A DNA stretch of 51,013 bases, taken from contig PHEE01000023.1 in the NCBI GenBank assembly GCA_002842855.1, positions 1 through 51,013 of the forward strand, read 5' to 3'. The position numbers and the translations under genes are program-made. The notes beneath the pieces are model-generated. The model did no database searches and had not been told where the DNA came from. It saw only the letters and a list, made by a program, of their open reading frames with translations. Below, one piece after another: positions 15,220 to 25,843 of this stretch. Source of the DNA: Alphaproteobacteria bacterium HGW-Alphaproteobacteria-4. GTDB lineage: Bacteria > Pseudomonadota > Alphaproteobacteria > Rhodobacterales > Rhodobacteraceae. Positions within the stretch are counted from its first letter, which is position 1; every line of letters starts with the position of its first letter.

Positions 15220-16192
15220 ATTTCAGCAGCATTGCCACGTCAAGCATGCGGTTGGCAAAGCCCCATTCGTTGTCATACCAGCCGAACACCCGCAACATGC
15301 CCTGCGCCGTCACCCGGGTTTCCGGGCAGGCCATCACGATGCTTTCGGGCCGCGCCCGCAGATCGGTGCTGACCAGCGGCTGATCGGTGGCGCCAATCAC
15401 GCCGCCCGCCGCGCGAAAGGCCGCGTTCACCGACGCCGCGGTGGCAGCCCGCGCCGTCATTATGGCCAGATCGACCGCAGAAACCGATGCCACCGGCACC
15501 CGCACCGCCGAGCCCTCGATCCGCCCGGCGATTTCGGGCAGCACCGCATCGAGCAAGCGCTGCGCGCTGGTGGTGGTCGGCACCATGCTCAGCGCCGCCG
15601 CACGGCTGCGGGCAAAATCACCGCCCGGGGCATCCACCGTGGGCTGGCTGCCGGTGTAGCAGTGGATGGTGGTCATGCTGCCGGTCAAAATGCCCCAGCC
15701 TTCATCCAGCAGCCGCACCAGCGGCGCCAGCGCATTGGTGGTGCATGAGGCGTTCGACAGCACCCGCTGCCCCGCCAGCCCGCGCTCATTTGCACCCAGC
15801 ACCACAGTGAACTCGGCCGCCGCCGAAGGCCCCGACACCAGCACCCTGCCCGCCCCCGCCCGCAGACCCGCCCCGGCGATCTCGGCGCCATCGGCGCGCC
15901 CGGTGCATTCCATCACCAGATCGACCCCGGCAAGATTCAGCGCCGAAATGTCGGGCACCCGGTGTAGTGCAATTGCCCGCCCGTTCAGCACCAGCGCCCC
16001 CCGCTCCAGCGCCACGCTGCCGGGAAACGGCCCGAAAACACTGTCGTATTGCATCAGGTAGGCACAGATTTCGGGCGCCGCGATGTCGTTGATGCCGGCA
16101 ATCTCCAGCCCCGGCCAGTGGCCCGGCGCCAAGGCCCATGCGCGCAGCACCGACCGCCCGATACGCCCGAACCCGTTGATGAAAACCCGCAT
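15218..16192 (-). CDS. gap: Type I glyceraldehyde-3-phosphate dehydrogenase
   Basis: 324 residues of the GAPDH fold (Rossmann NAD-binding plus catalytic domain), which oxidises glyceraldehyde-3-phosphate with NAD(P) and phosphate in glycolysis. FINGFGRIGRS (4-14) is the nucleotide-binding loop. The catalytic cysteine is C150 in SNASCTTNALAP, with H177 in TTIHCYTG, 27 residues apart as in classical enzymes. The expected RVPTPNVSVVDL segment is RVPVASVSAVDL, so this may be a divergent paralogue rather than the main glycolytic enzyme; erythrose-4-phosphate dehydrogenase is a weaker alternative. Start at ATG 16190-16192, close behind tRNA-Arg. Confidence 0.85.
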   Translation of the reverse strand: MRVFINGFGRIGRSVLRAWALAPGHWPGLEIAGINDIAAPEICAYLMQYDSVFGPFPGSVALERGALVLNGRAIALHRVPDISALNLAGVDLVMECTGRADGAEIAGAGLRAGAGRVLVSGPSAAAEFTVVLGANERGLAGQRVLSNASCTTNALAPLVRLLDEGWGILTGSMTTIHCYTGSQPTVDAPGGDFARSRAAALSMVPTTTSAQRLLDAVLPEIAGRIEGSAVRVPVASVSAVDLAIMTARAATAASVNAAFRAAGGVIGATDQPLVSTDLRARPESIVMACPETRVTAQGMLRVFGWYDNEWGFANRMLDVAMLLK

Positions 16193-16210
16193 CACGCCCC
16201 CTGAAGTTTT

Positions 16211-16287
16211 TGGCGATCCCGGCAGGACTCGAACCCGCAACATCCTGATTAGAAGTCAGGTGCTCTATCCAGTTGAGCTACGGGACC
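16211..16287 (-). tRNA. tRNA-Arg (TCT)
   Basis: On the minus strand the 77-nt molecule begins GGTCCCGTAGCTCAACTGG. Its anticodon loop CTTCTAA gives anticodon TCT. The T arm is GCGGGTTCGAGTCCTGC, and CCA is encoded at 16211-16213. The acceptor stem contains one G-U pair. Confidence 0.95.
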
Positions 16288-16332
16288 GCGCCTGCCCTTT
16301 TCCTATGGCGGCGCGCGGCGTGCAAGCCCCCG

Positions 16333-16791
16333 TCAGAGCGCGCGGGTCATGAAGCTGCTCATCGGGTCGGGGCCATAGCCCTCGAACGGCCCGCATTCGG
16401 CAAACCCGGCCCGCGCATAAAGCGCGCGGGCGGCGGCAAAGCTTGGCTGCGCCCCGGTTTCTAGGCTGAGCCGCACAAACCCCGCCGCCTTCGCCTCGGC
16501 CATCAGGTGATCCAGCATCACCCGCGCCAGCCCCCGGCCCCGCGCCTCGTGCAGAATATGCATCGACTTGATCTCGGCGTGGGTTGCATCGATCCGCTTG
16601 AAAGCGCCCATGCCAAGCGCCACCCCGCCTTCGCGCATCACGAAAAAGCTGATGCCGGGGGCGGCAAGCGCGCTGGCGGGCAGCATGTGGATGCTTTCGG
16701 GTGGCGTGTCAGCGTGCATCGCCTGCGTGTGGCGGGCGTGCAGCAGCGCGAGGTCGGGCGCCAGAGGGCTTTCGCGTGACAGGGTGATCAT
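16333..16791 (-). CDS. GNAT-family N-acetyltransferase
   Basis: 152 residues with the acetyl-CoA-binding motif A of GNATs: EIKSMHILHEARGRGLARVM, that is, a beta strand followed by the RGRGLA pyrophosphate loop. SLETGAQPSFAAARALYARA then the GFAECGPFEGY end fit the small-molecule or peptide acetyltransferase subgroup. GAGG lies 5 bases before the ATG. It is on the same strand as the tRNA and GAPDH but not obviously co-transcribed. The substrate is unknown. Confidence 0.85.
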   Translation of the reverse strand: MITLSRESPLAPDLALLHARHTQAMHADTPPESIHMLPASALAAPGISFFVMREGGVALGMGAFKRIDATHAEIKSMHILHEARGRGLARVMLDHLMAEAKAAGFVRLSLETGAQPSFAAARALYARAGFAECGPFEGYGPDPMSSFMTRAL

Positions 16792-16837
16792 CTGGCCTCA
16801 ACGGAAACATGGCCGCAGGTGACGCGCACAGCACGCT

Positions 16838-16866
16838 CCGCGGGGGGTATTTTTGCATTGAAGACG
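16838..16866. repeat. Copy of the intergenic AAATACCCC element
   Basis: CGGGGGGTATTTTTGCATTGAAGACG, read on the other strand, is CGTCTTCAATGCAAAAATACCCCCCG. It shares CTTCAA, AAAATACCCC and the G/C run with copies near 42704, 48472 and, more loosely, 4010 and 20025. Confidence 0.5.
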
Positions 16867-16933
16867 TCGAATTGTGGGGCAAAGCCCAAGCCCGCGTGCC
16901 GTAGGCAAACCCATTGCCCGGACAAAAGCGCGT

Positions 16934-17245
16934 TCAGTGGGTCCAGACTTCGCGGCGGGCGGTGGCGAAATTGTCGCCGTAGCCGCCGGGGCGGATGGTG
17001 GCCTTGCGCTTGTGCGGCTCGGCCACGGTGGCTTCGATGCCATTGGCGCGGGCATAGGCCTCGGCGGCTTCGCGGGTTTCAAACTTCAGCCGCACTTGCG
17101 CCTGCGTGTCGCCCGAGCCGGTCCAGCCCATCAGCGGGTCAATCTCGCGCGCCTCGGCGGGGGCATATTCCAGCACCCAGACCTTGGTCTTGGCGGCACC
17201 CGATTGCATGGCGTTTCGGGCAGGCTGATAGATGCGTGCGCGCAT
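16934..17245 (-). CDS. NDUFS4-like NADH dehydrogenase accessory subunit (ETC complex I family)
   Basis: 103 residues beginning [16 protein letters not shown]. The family pattern, [12 protein letters not shown] ... [20 protein letters not shown], then [20 protein letters not shown] and a basic C-terminus, matches the PF04800 domain of mitochondrial NDUFS4 and its alphaproteobacterial homologues. It is an accessory subunit of respiratory complex I. The start at 17243-17245 is preferred because upstream in-frame sequence is not conserved-looking. It is not near other nuo genes. Confidence 0.9.
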   Translation of the reverse strand: MRARIYQPARNAMQSGAAKTKVWVLEYAPAEAREIDPLMGWTGSGDTQAQVRLKFETREAAEAYARANGIEATVAEPHKRKATIRPGGYGDNFATARREVWTH

Positions 17246-17543
17246 GGGCGATACTCCCGTCAAATCCGTTGGCCTGTTATCGTGAAGGTGGGGCAAAAGT
17301 GCAAGCCCCCAGCGTGGCGGCAAGGCCGGGTGCGACGCTTTGGGCAAAGGATGCTGCCGACCGTGCGGGGGAGCGAGGGGTGGGGGTGGTGCAACGGTCG
17401 GCAGCCTTTGCTGCTTGCCCGCAAACCATAAACCGCGCCTCGCGCACCGGCAAGCAAATTGTCACGTAAGTCTATGTTTTCATTTCTAAAATTGTGCGCT
17501 TTCCTTAACATTTCGATAACCTTTACACTAACCCCTTGCATGT

Positions 17544-17558
17544 GAACAAAAACAGATC
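17544..17558 (+). promoter_or_regulatory. Probable LexA (SOS) box of uvrB
   Basis: GAAC-AAAAACA-GATC sits 28 to 43 bases before the uvrB start. The alphaproteobacterial LexA site is the direct repeat GAAC-N7-GAAC or its complement; one base of the second half differs (GATC). An AT-rich stretch upstream (17462-17540) is consistent with a promoter. uvrB is a classic LexA-controlled gene. Confidence 0.55.
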
Positions 17559-17586
17559 AAATCTGAGGTGCCGCGATGAGGATGCC

Positions 17587-19770
<2,184 letters not shown>

Positions 19771-20347
19771 TCAAGGCGAGGGGGGAGCGTTGCAAGGCGG
19801 ATGAGACACCGCGCAGGGAACGTGGATAGAGGTGGCGCAAAGCAGCAACAGAAGAAAGCGCGCGCAACGCTGGCGGGCGGGGATGAAAGGCGGGAAGGGA
19901 GAGTGAAAGGCAGTCTTTGCGAACGGTTCACCGATCTATGCAATTCATGTTCTCTTTGGCGGATTCAAGTTTGAAGTGCGACGGTTGATGTGAAGGCCGC
20001 GGGTTCTTCGGCCATAGCTTCGGCGGGGGTATTCTCGTCATGCGATGGATGGGGGCGTCGGCTGTTCTGGAAACCGAGATAGCGCCCTTGGTGAACGCCG
20101 TCAGAACCGGCACGCTTCGCCGGCCGCATATGTTGGCATACCGACCCGGACTTCGGCGCTTGCCATCGTTCATGGCCTCACTTCATATTGCCACGCCAAC
20201 AGGAAAGTTCCGCATGCCCGGCGACCAACGGACCTTCCCCGATCCGACCAAGCCGCGCCAGACGCGCGGGCAATCGGCATTGCGCCTATCGTCGGCGATC
20301 GTGCACGCTCGGGCGACAACGAAACCCGCAGCCGCAGGGGGCCAAAG
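19771..20347. other. 577-bp stretch with no convincing gene
   Basis: Several short open frames exist on both strands, but none combines a ribosome binding site with normal codon bias or a known family. It contains GGCGGGGGTATTC near 20025, a partial copy of the recurring GC-rich intergenic element. I see no tRNA, repeat array or transposase remnant. Confidence 0.5.
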
Positions 20348-20806
20348 ATGACTGACGCTTTCCACCCCATGCGCGACGACGAAGCCGACGCGGTGGTGGC
20401 CCTTTGGGAACGGGCAGGCATGACCCGGCCATGGAACCCGCCGCTGGCAGACATTGCCGCGATCCGCGCCAACCCCGCTTCGGCGCTGCTGGTGGCGTGG
20501 TCCGGCGATACGCTCGCCGCAACTGTGGCGGTCGAAGATGGCGGCCACCGTGCCTGGGTCTATTATCTCTGCTCGGCGCCAGAACTGCGCGGTGCAGGCT
20601 GGGGCCGCGCAGCGATGGCCGCGGCGGAAGCCTGGGCGCGCGCGCGGGGCCACACGAAGCTGCAATTGCTGGTGCGCCGGTCGAATGCGACGGTGCGCGC
20701 TTTTTATGACCGCCTCGGCTATGAAGAGAGCGCCGTGATTGTTCTGCAAAAGTGGCTCGACCCCGAGCGCGAGCGCGCGTTCCGAGAGGCACCGGATGCG
20801 CACTGA
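20348..20806 (+). CDS. GNAT-family acetyltransferase (YpeA-like)
   Basis: 152 residues. LCSAPELRGAGWGRAAMAAA carries the GNAT pyrophosphate-binding loop (RGAGWGRA), with KLQLLVRRSNATVRAFYDRL following as motif B. The layout resembles YpeA-type acetyltransferases, small single-domain enzymes of unclear substrate. ATG 20348 is chosen over an upstream in-frame start because the extension is not GNAT-like. Its 3' end overlaps the start of mobA by 11 bp, so the two are probably co-transcribed. Confidence 0.87.
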   Translation: MTDAFHPMRDDEADAVVALWERAGMTRPWNPPLADIAAIRANPASALLVAWSGDTLAATVAVEDGGHRAWVYYLCSAPELRGAGWGRAAMAAAEAWARARGHTKLQLLVRRSNATVRAFYDRLGYEESAVIVLQKWLDPERERAFREAPDAH

Positions 20807-21413
20807 TCTGGCCGGCGTCGTTCTTGCGGGCGGGCGCGCAACGCGGATGGGCGGTGGCGACAAGGGGTTTTGCCACGTCGCCGGGCGGCAGATTATCGAC
20901 CATGTGATCGCGCGGCTGGCACCGCAGGTTGCGGCACTGGCGATCAACGCCAACGGCGACGCGGCGCGGTTCGCGGGCTTTGGCCTGCCGGTTCTGCCCG
21001 ACAGCCTGCCCGACTATCCCGGCCCGCTTGCGGGTGTGCTGTCTGGGCTCGATTGGGCCGCTTCGCACGGGTTTGGCGCAGTCGTCACGGCGGCGGCGGA
21101 TACGCCTTTCTTCCCCACCGATCTGGTGGCGCGCCTGCGCGCCGCTGCTGGCCCGTCTGGCCTTGCTCTTTGCGCCAGTGCCGACACCGAGGGGCGGCTT
21201 CAACGGCACCCGACCTTCGGGCTCTGGCCCGTGGCGCGGCGCGATGATCTGCGCGCTGCGCTGCAAGGGGGGCTGCGCAAGGTCGCGGCTTGGGCCGACC
21301 GCCATGATGCCGGCACCGCGACGTTTGACGCGGGCCGATTCGATCCCTTTTTCAACGTCAATACACCAGAGGATTTGGCTTTGGCCGAGCGCATCGCAGG
21401 GCAGCAGGCATGA
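20796..21413 (+). CDS. mobA: Molybdenum cofactor guanylyltransferase MobA
   Basis: 205 residues. MobA attaches GMP to molybdopterin-Mo to form MGD, needed by DMSO-reductase-type molybdoenzymes. LAGVVLAGGRATRMGGGDKG (about 4-23) is the nucleotidyl-transferase signature, with VTAAADTPFFP as the metal-binding aspartate stretch and FFNVNTPEDL near the end. GAGAGG lies just before ATG 20796. It overlaps the GNAT gene upstream. Its natural partner mobB is reduced to a vestige directly downstream, starting at an ATGA overlap. Confidence 0.92.
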   Translation: MRTDLAGVVLAGGRATRMGGGDKGFCHVAGRQIIDHVIARLAPQVAALAINANGDAARFAGFGLPVLPDSLPDYPGPLAGVLSGLDWAASHGFGAVVTAAADTPFFPTDLVARLRAAAGPSGLALCASADTEGRLQRHPTFGLWPVARRDDLRAALQGGLRKVAAWADRHDAGTATFDAGRFDPFFNVNTPEDLALAERIAGQQA

Positions 21414-21451
21414 AGATTCGCGGTGTCACCGGCGGCAAAGCCGCAGCCTGA
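21410..21451 (+). pseudogene. Vestige of mobB (5' end only)
   Basis: ATG 21410 overlaps the mobA stop (ATGA), and 13 codons read MKIRGVTGGK then AAA and TGA. MobB proteins typically begin with this kind of strand followed by the P-loop (MK..GVTG.KNAGKT), so the reading breaks exactly at the P-loop. The GTPase body is not recognisable in the next 150 bases. It could also be a chance match, since only about ten residues are informative. Confidence 0.45.
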
Positions 21452-21606
21452 CCGCATTTGCCGGAACGTTGCCTGGCCGCCACCCGCGGGCGTGCGGTCT
21501 ACCCTCAGGCGCGCCGACCGCCCGGGTGATCCGGCGGTGGGGCAGGCCCACCGCAGCCGTGGCCGTGCCCGCCGGTAGGCCATCTGCCGCGCGCGCTTTT
21601 CGGGCG

Positions 21607-21837
21607 TCAGGTTCCGCGGCGGATCAGATAGGCGGTTGCTGTGCCAGTGGCGGCCTGATCGATCAGCTCATGCCCCGCTTCACGGCAGAAATGCGGAACG
21701 TCCAAAACCGCCGCCGGATCAGTCGCAAGCAGCCGCAATACCTGCCCCGGCGCCAGCGACAGCAGCCGCTTGCGCGCCTTCAGCACTGGCAGCGGGCATA
21801 GCAGCCCGATCGCATCGATTTCGGCATCTATCTTCAT
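21607..21837 (-). CDS. TusA/SirA-family sulfur-carrier-like protein
   Basis: 76 residues. The hallmark CPLPVLKARKRL begins at C14, the cysteine used for persulfide relay in TusA-family proteins (tRNA thiolation, molybdenum cofactor or sulfur oxidation routes). The rest fits the small alpha/beta fold: LRLLATDPAAVLDVPHFC and the C-terminal TAYLIRR. The start at 21835-21837 is chosen for normal family length; the long upstream in-frame stretch is not conserved-looking. Nearness to mobA may hint at molybdenum-cofactor sulfur supply, but it is on the opposite strand. Confidence 0.88.
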   Translation of the reverse strand: MKIDAEIDAIGLLCPLPVLKARKRLLSLAPGQVLRLLATDPAAVLDVPHFCREAGHELIDQAATGTATAYLIRRGT

Positions 21838-21959
21838 GCGCTGGCTATACTCCGGGCGCGACGGTCGGTCCAGCAACATGGGGCGCGCGCGGCGTATCGG
21901 CCTTTGACCTGCGGGCTGCGGAGCGGTTAGGCTGGGCCGCAAGGATGGGAGTAGGTGCC

Positions 21960-22229
21960 ATGGCCGGAGGCTGGGCGCGCGACGGCGCGGTAAATGAACA
22001 GATCGAAGCCTCGATCGAGGACGAGTTGCGGCGGATGCAGGCGCGGCGGGTGCCCGGTGGTGCAAGTCGAAGCCACTGTGCGCAATGTGAGGAACCGATT
22101 TCCGAGGCACGCCAGCGCGCTGTGCCCGGGGTTCAATTGTGTCTGGAGTGTCAGAAGTCGAGAGACGCGCAGAGGGCGCCGCGCGGCGGTATCAATAGGC
22201 GCGGGCCGAAAGACAGCCAGTTGAAATGA
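21960..22229 (+). CDS. DksA/TraR-type zinc-finger protein, short
   Basis: 89 residues. The C-terminal half has a four-cysteine zinc finger HCAQCEEPI ... QLCLECQKSRD as in DksA/TraR proteins, which bind RNA polymerase in its secondary channel and alter promoter choice. It lacks the long coiled-coil of full-length DksA and resembles the small TraR-like or YbiI-like group. GGGAG lies 9 bases before ATG 21960; an in-frame ATG at 21945 is an alternative. It stands alone between oppositely oriented neighbours. RNA polymerase binding is inferred from family. Confidence 0.82.
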   Translation: MAGGWARDGAVNEQIEASIEDELRRMQARRVPGGASRSHCAQCEEPISEARQRAVPGVQLCLECQKSRDAQRAPRGGINRRGPKDSQLK

Positions 22230-22302
22230 CGCGCCGCGCTGCGGCCGTTTGACCCTACCCCGATAATCGCGGCCAAGGCCGCGCCCGCATTTGGAGACAA
22301 CC

Positions 22303-23673
22303 ATGGCTTGGCAAACCTACCTCGACCGCGAGCAAGACCGGTTCGTGCAAGAACTGATCGAGTTCGTGCGCATCCCATCGGTTTCCGCCAAGCCTGAAAA
22401 CGTCGCTGATGTGCGGCGCGCCGCCGAATGGGTGGCGGCAAGGTTGACCGCCGCAGGGGCCGAGAATGCCCAGGTTCTGGCGACCGCAGGGCACCCTGTG
22501 GTTTGCGCCGATTGGCTGCATGCCGGAGCGGACAAACCCACCGTGCTCATCTACGGCCATTTCGATGTGCAGCCTGCTGAACCGTTCGAACTTTGGACCT
22601 CACCGCCCTTCGCGCCAGAGATCCGTGACGGGCGGCTTTGGGGCCGTGGCGCATCGGACGACAAGGGCGGAATGCTGATCCCGATCCTTGCGGTTGAGGC
22701 GATGCTGCGGACTGCGGGCAGGCTGCCGGTTAACGTGAGGTTCTTCTTCGAGGGGCAGGAGGAGATCGGCTCGCCCGACCTTCCGCCTTTCGTGCGGGCA
22801 CATGCCGAACGGCTGAAGGCCGACATGATCTTTTCGGCCGATGGGCTGCAATGGGCGCCCGGCCAGCCGCAGATCGTCGAGGCGCTCAAGGGGCTGGTGT
22901 CGATGGAGTTGGTTGTGCGCGCGGCACGGGCTGACCTGCACTCGGGGCTGCACGGCGGCGGCATTGCCAACCCGGCAATGGCGCTGGCGCAGCTGCTGGG
23001 CTCGCTCAAATCGGCTGACGGGCTGGTGACAGTGGCCGGATTTTACGATGCCGTGATCCCGCTTTCGGATGCGGAGCGCGCCGCCATTGCCTGCGTGCCC
23101 TTTGACGAGGCTGCCTATCTGGCCGAAACCGGCGCACCCGCGCCTTTTGGTGAACCGGGGTATAGCACACGCGAGCGGCTTTGGGCGCGACCCACGCTTG
23201 ACGTGAACGGGCTGACCAGCGGCTGGCAGGGGGCGGGCACCAAGACCGTGCTGCCCGCCGAGGCGCGCGCCAAGATCACCTGCCGCCTTGTAGCCGCGCA
23301 GTCGCCCGAGGCGGTCTTGGACGCTATCCGAGCGCATGTGAAGGCCCATTGCCCGCCCGGTGTAACCGCCGAACTGATCCAGAACCCCGGGCGCGCCGAT
23401 CCTTTCCAGATGCCCGCAGGCCATAACGCAACCGGCATTGCGGCGAAGGCGCTTACCGAAGTCTATGGCCGCGCGCCCTACCGCACGCGGGCGGGCGGCT
23501 CGATTCCGGTGATGACGACACTGCTTGATGTGCTGGGTGTGCACGCCGTGATGTTCGGCTTTTCGCATGACGACGAGAACCTGCACGCGCCGGATGAGTT
23601 CTTCCGCCTTGATGCCTTCCGCCTTGGGCAGACTGCCTATGCCCGCCTGCTGGAACAGTTGGGGGCCGGGTAA
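22303..23673 (+). CDS. M20-family metallopeptidase/dipeptidase
   Basis: 456 residues. A two-zinc aminoacylase/carboxypeptidase-like enzyme: GHFDVQ gives H86 and D88, GRGASDDKGG gives the bridging D119, GQEEIGS gives the catalytic pair E153/E154, and a late HDDENLHAPDE supplies the last histidine. The lid/dimerisation domain lies between about 190 and 310 (DLHSGLHGGG). The layout is that of M20 dipeptidases that hydrolyse dipeptides or N-acyl amino acids. TTTGGAG sits 8 bases before ATG 22303; a TTG at 22291 is a weaker alternative. No operon partner is evident. Confidence 0.93.
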   Translation: MAWQTYLDREQDRFVQELIEFVRIPSVSAKPENVADVRRAAEWVAARLTAAGAENAQVLATAGHPVVCADWLHAGADKPTVLIYGHFDVQPAEPFELWTSPPFAPEIRDGRLWGRGASDDKGGMLIPILAVEAMLRTAGRLPVNVRFFFEGQEEIGSPDLPPFVRAHAERLKADMIFSADGLQWAPGQPQIVEALKGLVSMELVVRAARADLHSGLHGGGIANPAMALAQLLGSLKSADGLVTVAGFYDAVIPLSDAERAAIACVPFDEAAYLAETGAPAPFGEPGYSTRERLWARPTLDVNGLTSGWQGAGTKTVLPAEARAKITCRLVAAQSPEAVLDAIRAHVKAHCPPGVTAELIQNPGRADPFQMPAGHNATGIAAKALTEVYGRAPYRTRAGGSIPVMTTLLDVLGVHAVMFGFSHDDENLHAPDEFFRLDAFRLGQTAYARLLEQLGAG

Positions 23674-23945
23674 AACGGCTCCGGGCCGCGCTTGAATGCC
23701 CGGCTGCAATATGGCCGCGTGCCGGTGGCGAACCCCTGTTCGCCCTCCGCGTGACGCGCAGACACAAGGGCAGAGTTGGACTTTGCCCCATGATATCGCT
23801 ATCAGCAGACGCAATCGGCAATGCAGACCGGCAATTCCTTGCTATGTCCGGCTTGTGGTGTCGCGTGATACCAAGCTCTCGGCACCCATGTGGTGCTGGC
23901 CGCCATGACCTACCCGACCCGCATTCGAAAAGGCAGACCGTTACC

Positions 23946-25343
23946 ATGACCAAAGCAAAAATCGGCCTCATCGGTCTTGGCACCATGGGCGCGGCGCTGG
24001 CGCTGAACATTGCCGAAAAGGGGTTCCCGATCGCGGTCTGGAACCGCACGACCGACGTTACCCGCAGGTTTCACGCCGCGGCGGGTGCGCTGGCCGGCCG
24101 GGTGATGCCAACCGAAACCCTCGCCGACCTCGTTGCCGCAATCGCGCCACCGCGCACACTCATCCTGATGGTGCCCGCGGGCAAAGCGGTCGATGAGCAG
24201 ATCGCGGCGCTGGCACCGCTGCTTGGCGCGGATGATCTGATCATCGACGCAGGGAATGCCAATTTTCACGACACCAACCGCAGGGCCACTGCGGGTCTGC
24301 CAATGCGCTTTCTGGGCATGGGCGTTTCGGGCGGCGAAGAAGGTGCGCGGCACGGGCCCGCGATCATGGGCGGCGGCGCCCGCACCGATTGGGACCGCGT
24401 TGCCCCTATTCTGACGGCGATTGCCGCCAAGGCCGAGGATGGCACGGCCTGTGCCACATGGATGGGCGAGGCCGGGGCCGGGCACTTTGTAAAGGCCGTC
24501 CACAACGGCATCGAATATGCCGACATGCAGATGATCGCCGAAGTCTACGGCCTGATGCGCGACGGCCTAAAGATCGCCGCGCCAGACATTGCCGCGATCT
24601 TTCGCGACTGGAACGAGGGGCCGCTGAAATCTTATCTGATCGACATTTCAGCCGAGGTTGCCGCCGCCACCGATCCACTGACCGGCCAACCCATGCTTGA
24701 TGTGATCCGTGATACTGCCGGGCAAAAGGGAACCGGCCGCTGGACCGCGATCGAGGCGCAGCATCTGGCCACGCCAGTGCCGGTAATCGAAGCGGCGGTC
24801 ATGGCGCGCAACGTCTCGGCCCGCCTCAGCGAGCGGGTGGCGGGTGCAGCACGCTTTGGCGCCGGCGGGCAGCCGGTTGCACTGTCGGTCGCGGCCTTGG
24901 AAAGCGCACTGATCGCGGGCAAGATTCTGTGCTATGCGCAGGGCTTTGCGATGATCTCGGGTGCGTCCGCCAGTTTCAACTGGGCGCTCGCGCTGCCCGA
25001 TATCGCGCGGGTGTGGCGGGCAGGCTGCATCATACGCTCGGCCATGCTCAACGACATGGCCGCAGCGCTGGCCGAGGATGCCACGCGCAACCTGTTTCTT
25101 GCCCCGGCTTTCGCCGCGCGGATCGAAGCGGCATTGCCGGCGCTTCGGCAGGTGGTGGCGGCGGGTGCCCTGCACGGGCACGGGCTGCCCGCGCTTGGCG
25201 CGGCTCTGGCGTGGTTTGATCTGATGCATGCTGCGCGCGGCACCGCCAACATGATTCAGGCGCAACGCGATTTCTTCGGCGCGCATGGGTTTGAACGGCT
25301 TGACGGTGCGCCAGCGCCGCACGGCCCTTGGGGCGCGGCATGA
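23946..25343 (+). CDS. gnd: 6-phosphogluconate dehydrogenase
   Basis: 465 residues. It oxidatively decarboxylates 6-phosphogluconate to ribulose-5-phosphate with NADP, in the oxidative pentose phosphate pathway. IGLIGLGTMGAALALNIAEK is the Rossmann glycine motif, with N at WNRTTD. MGVSGGEEGARHGPAIMGGG is the substrate-binding signature, and KAVHNGIEYADMQMIAE has the catalytic lysine. The C-terminal helical dimer domain is present. GAAAAGGCAGACC precedes the ATG. No zwf or edd is adjacent, so it stands alone. Confidence 0.96.
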   Translation: MTKAKIGLIGLGTMGAALALNIAEKGFPIAVWNRTTDVTRRFHAAAGALAGRVMPTETLADLVAAIAPPRTLILMVPAGKAVDEQIAALAPLLGADDLIIDAGNANFHDTNRRATAGLPMRFLGMGVSGGEEGARHGPAIMGGGARTDWDRVAPILTAIAAKAEDGTACATWMGEAGAGHFVKAVHNGIEYADMQMIAEVYGLMRDGLKIAAPDIAAIFRDWNEGPLKSYLIDISAEVAAATDPLTGQPMLDVIRDTAGQKGTGRWTAIEAQHLATPVPVIEAAVMARNVSARLSERVAGAARFGAGGQPVALSVAALESALIAGKILCYAQGFAMISGASASFNWALALPDIARVWRAGCIIRSAMLNDMAAALAEDATRNLFLAPAFAARIEAALPALRQVVAAGALHGHGLPALGAALAWFDLMHAARGTANMIQAQRDFFGAHGFERLDGAPAPHGPWGAA

Positions 25344-25843
25344 CCGCTGCGCGAAGCTTGGATCTCGCGCCGCTTCGGGGGTGATCGCGCGCGTCAGGCG
25401 CAGCGCGAACCCGGCCGAAGTTTCAATTTTCCGATGCCGACTGCGGGTGCTCCGGGTTGAGTTCTACCCGATAGGGGGGCTTTTGCCCGCCCTATGCGGC
25501 ACGGGCGGGCGAGCAGGCGCCCGGTGCGGACGAACGGATTCCGAACAAAAGAGGCAGCCGCCGCGAACGACGCGCGCGCGACTCACACATGGCCCGGACC
25601 GCCCCCCGCCGGGGGCCAAGCGAGGTAAGGAAGTGTTTCTCGCCAAGGGACGCCGCAAATATTAACAGAGTTGCGACAAATAAGCAACATTCAACCTTGG
25701 ATAGTAATTTGAACTGATGTCCACCAATATGCGCACTTTACAGGTTTATTTTTAGATATTTACTCCGCTTTAGGTTGTGTGCCCGGTGTTGCCGCAGTGT
25801 CGCTGACAGGCCCGCACATTCCGGCTGCTCGGAGGTGGCGCGA
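25344..25843. promoter_or_regulatory. 500-bp intergenic region, AT-rich near the polysaccharide locus
   Basis: No gene is visible. The first part (25344-25640) is GC-rich and featureless. From about 25650 to 25770 composition switches abruptly to AT-rich sequence (ATATTAACAGAG ... TTTATTTTTAGATATTTACT), unusual in this genome, and it lies directly ahead of the priming glycosyltransferase. It is the best candidate for the promoter and regulator-binding region of the polysaccharide locus. AT-rich DNA is bound by MucR/Ros regulators in alphaproteobacteria, but no specific site is claimed here. Confidence 0.45.

Noticed and set aside
20040..20351. 103-codon plus-strand frame upstream of the GNAT gene
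   Set aside because: No ribosome binding site, no coding bias and no family; the region looks like intergenic DNA.
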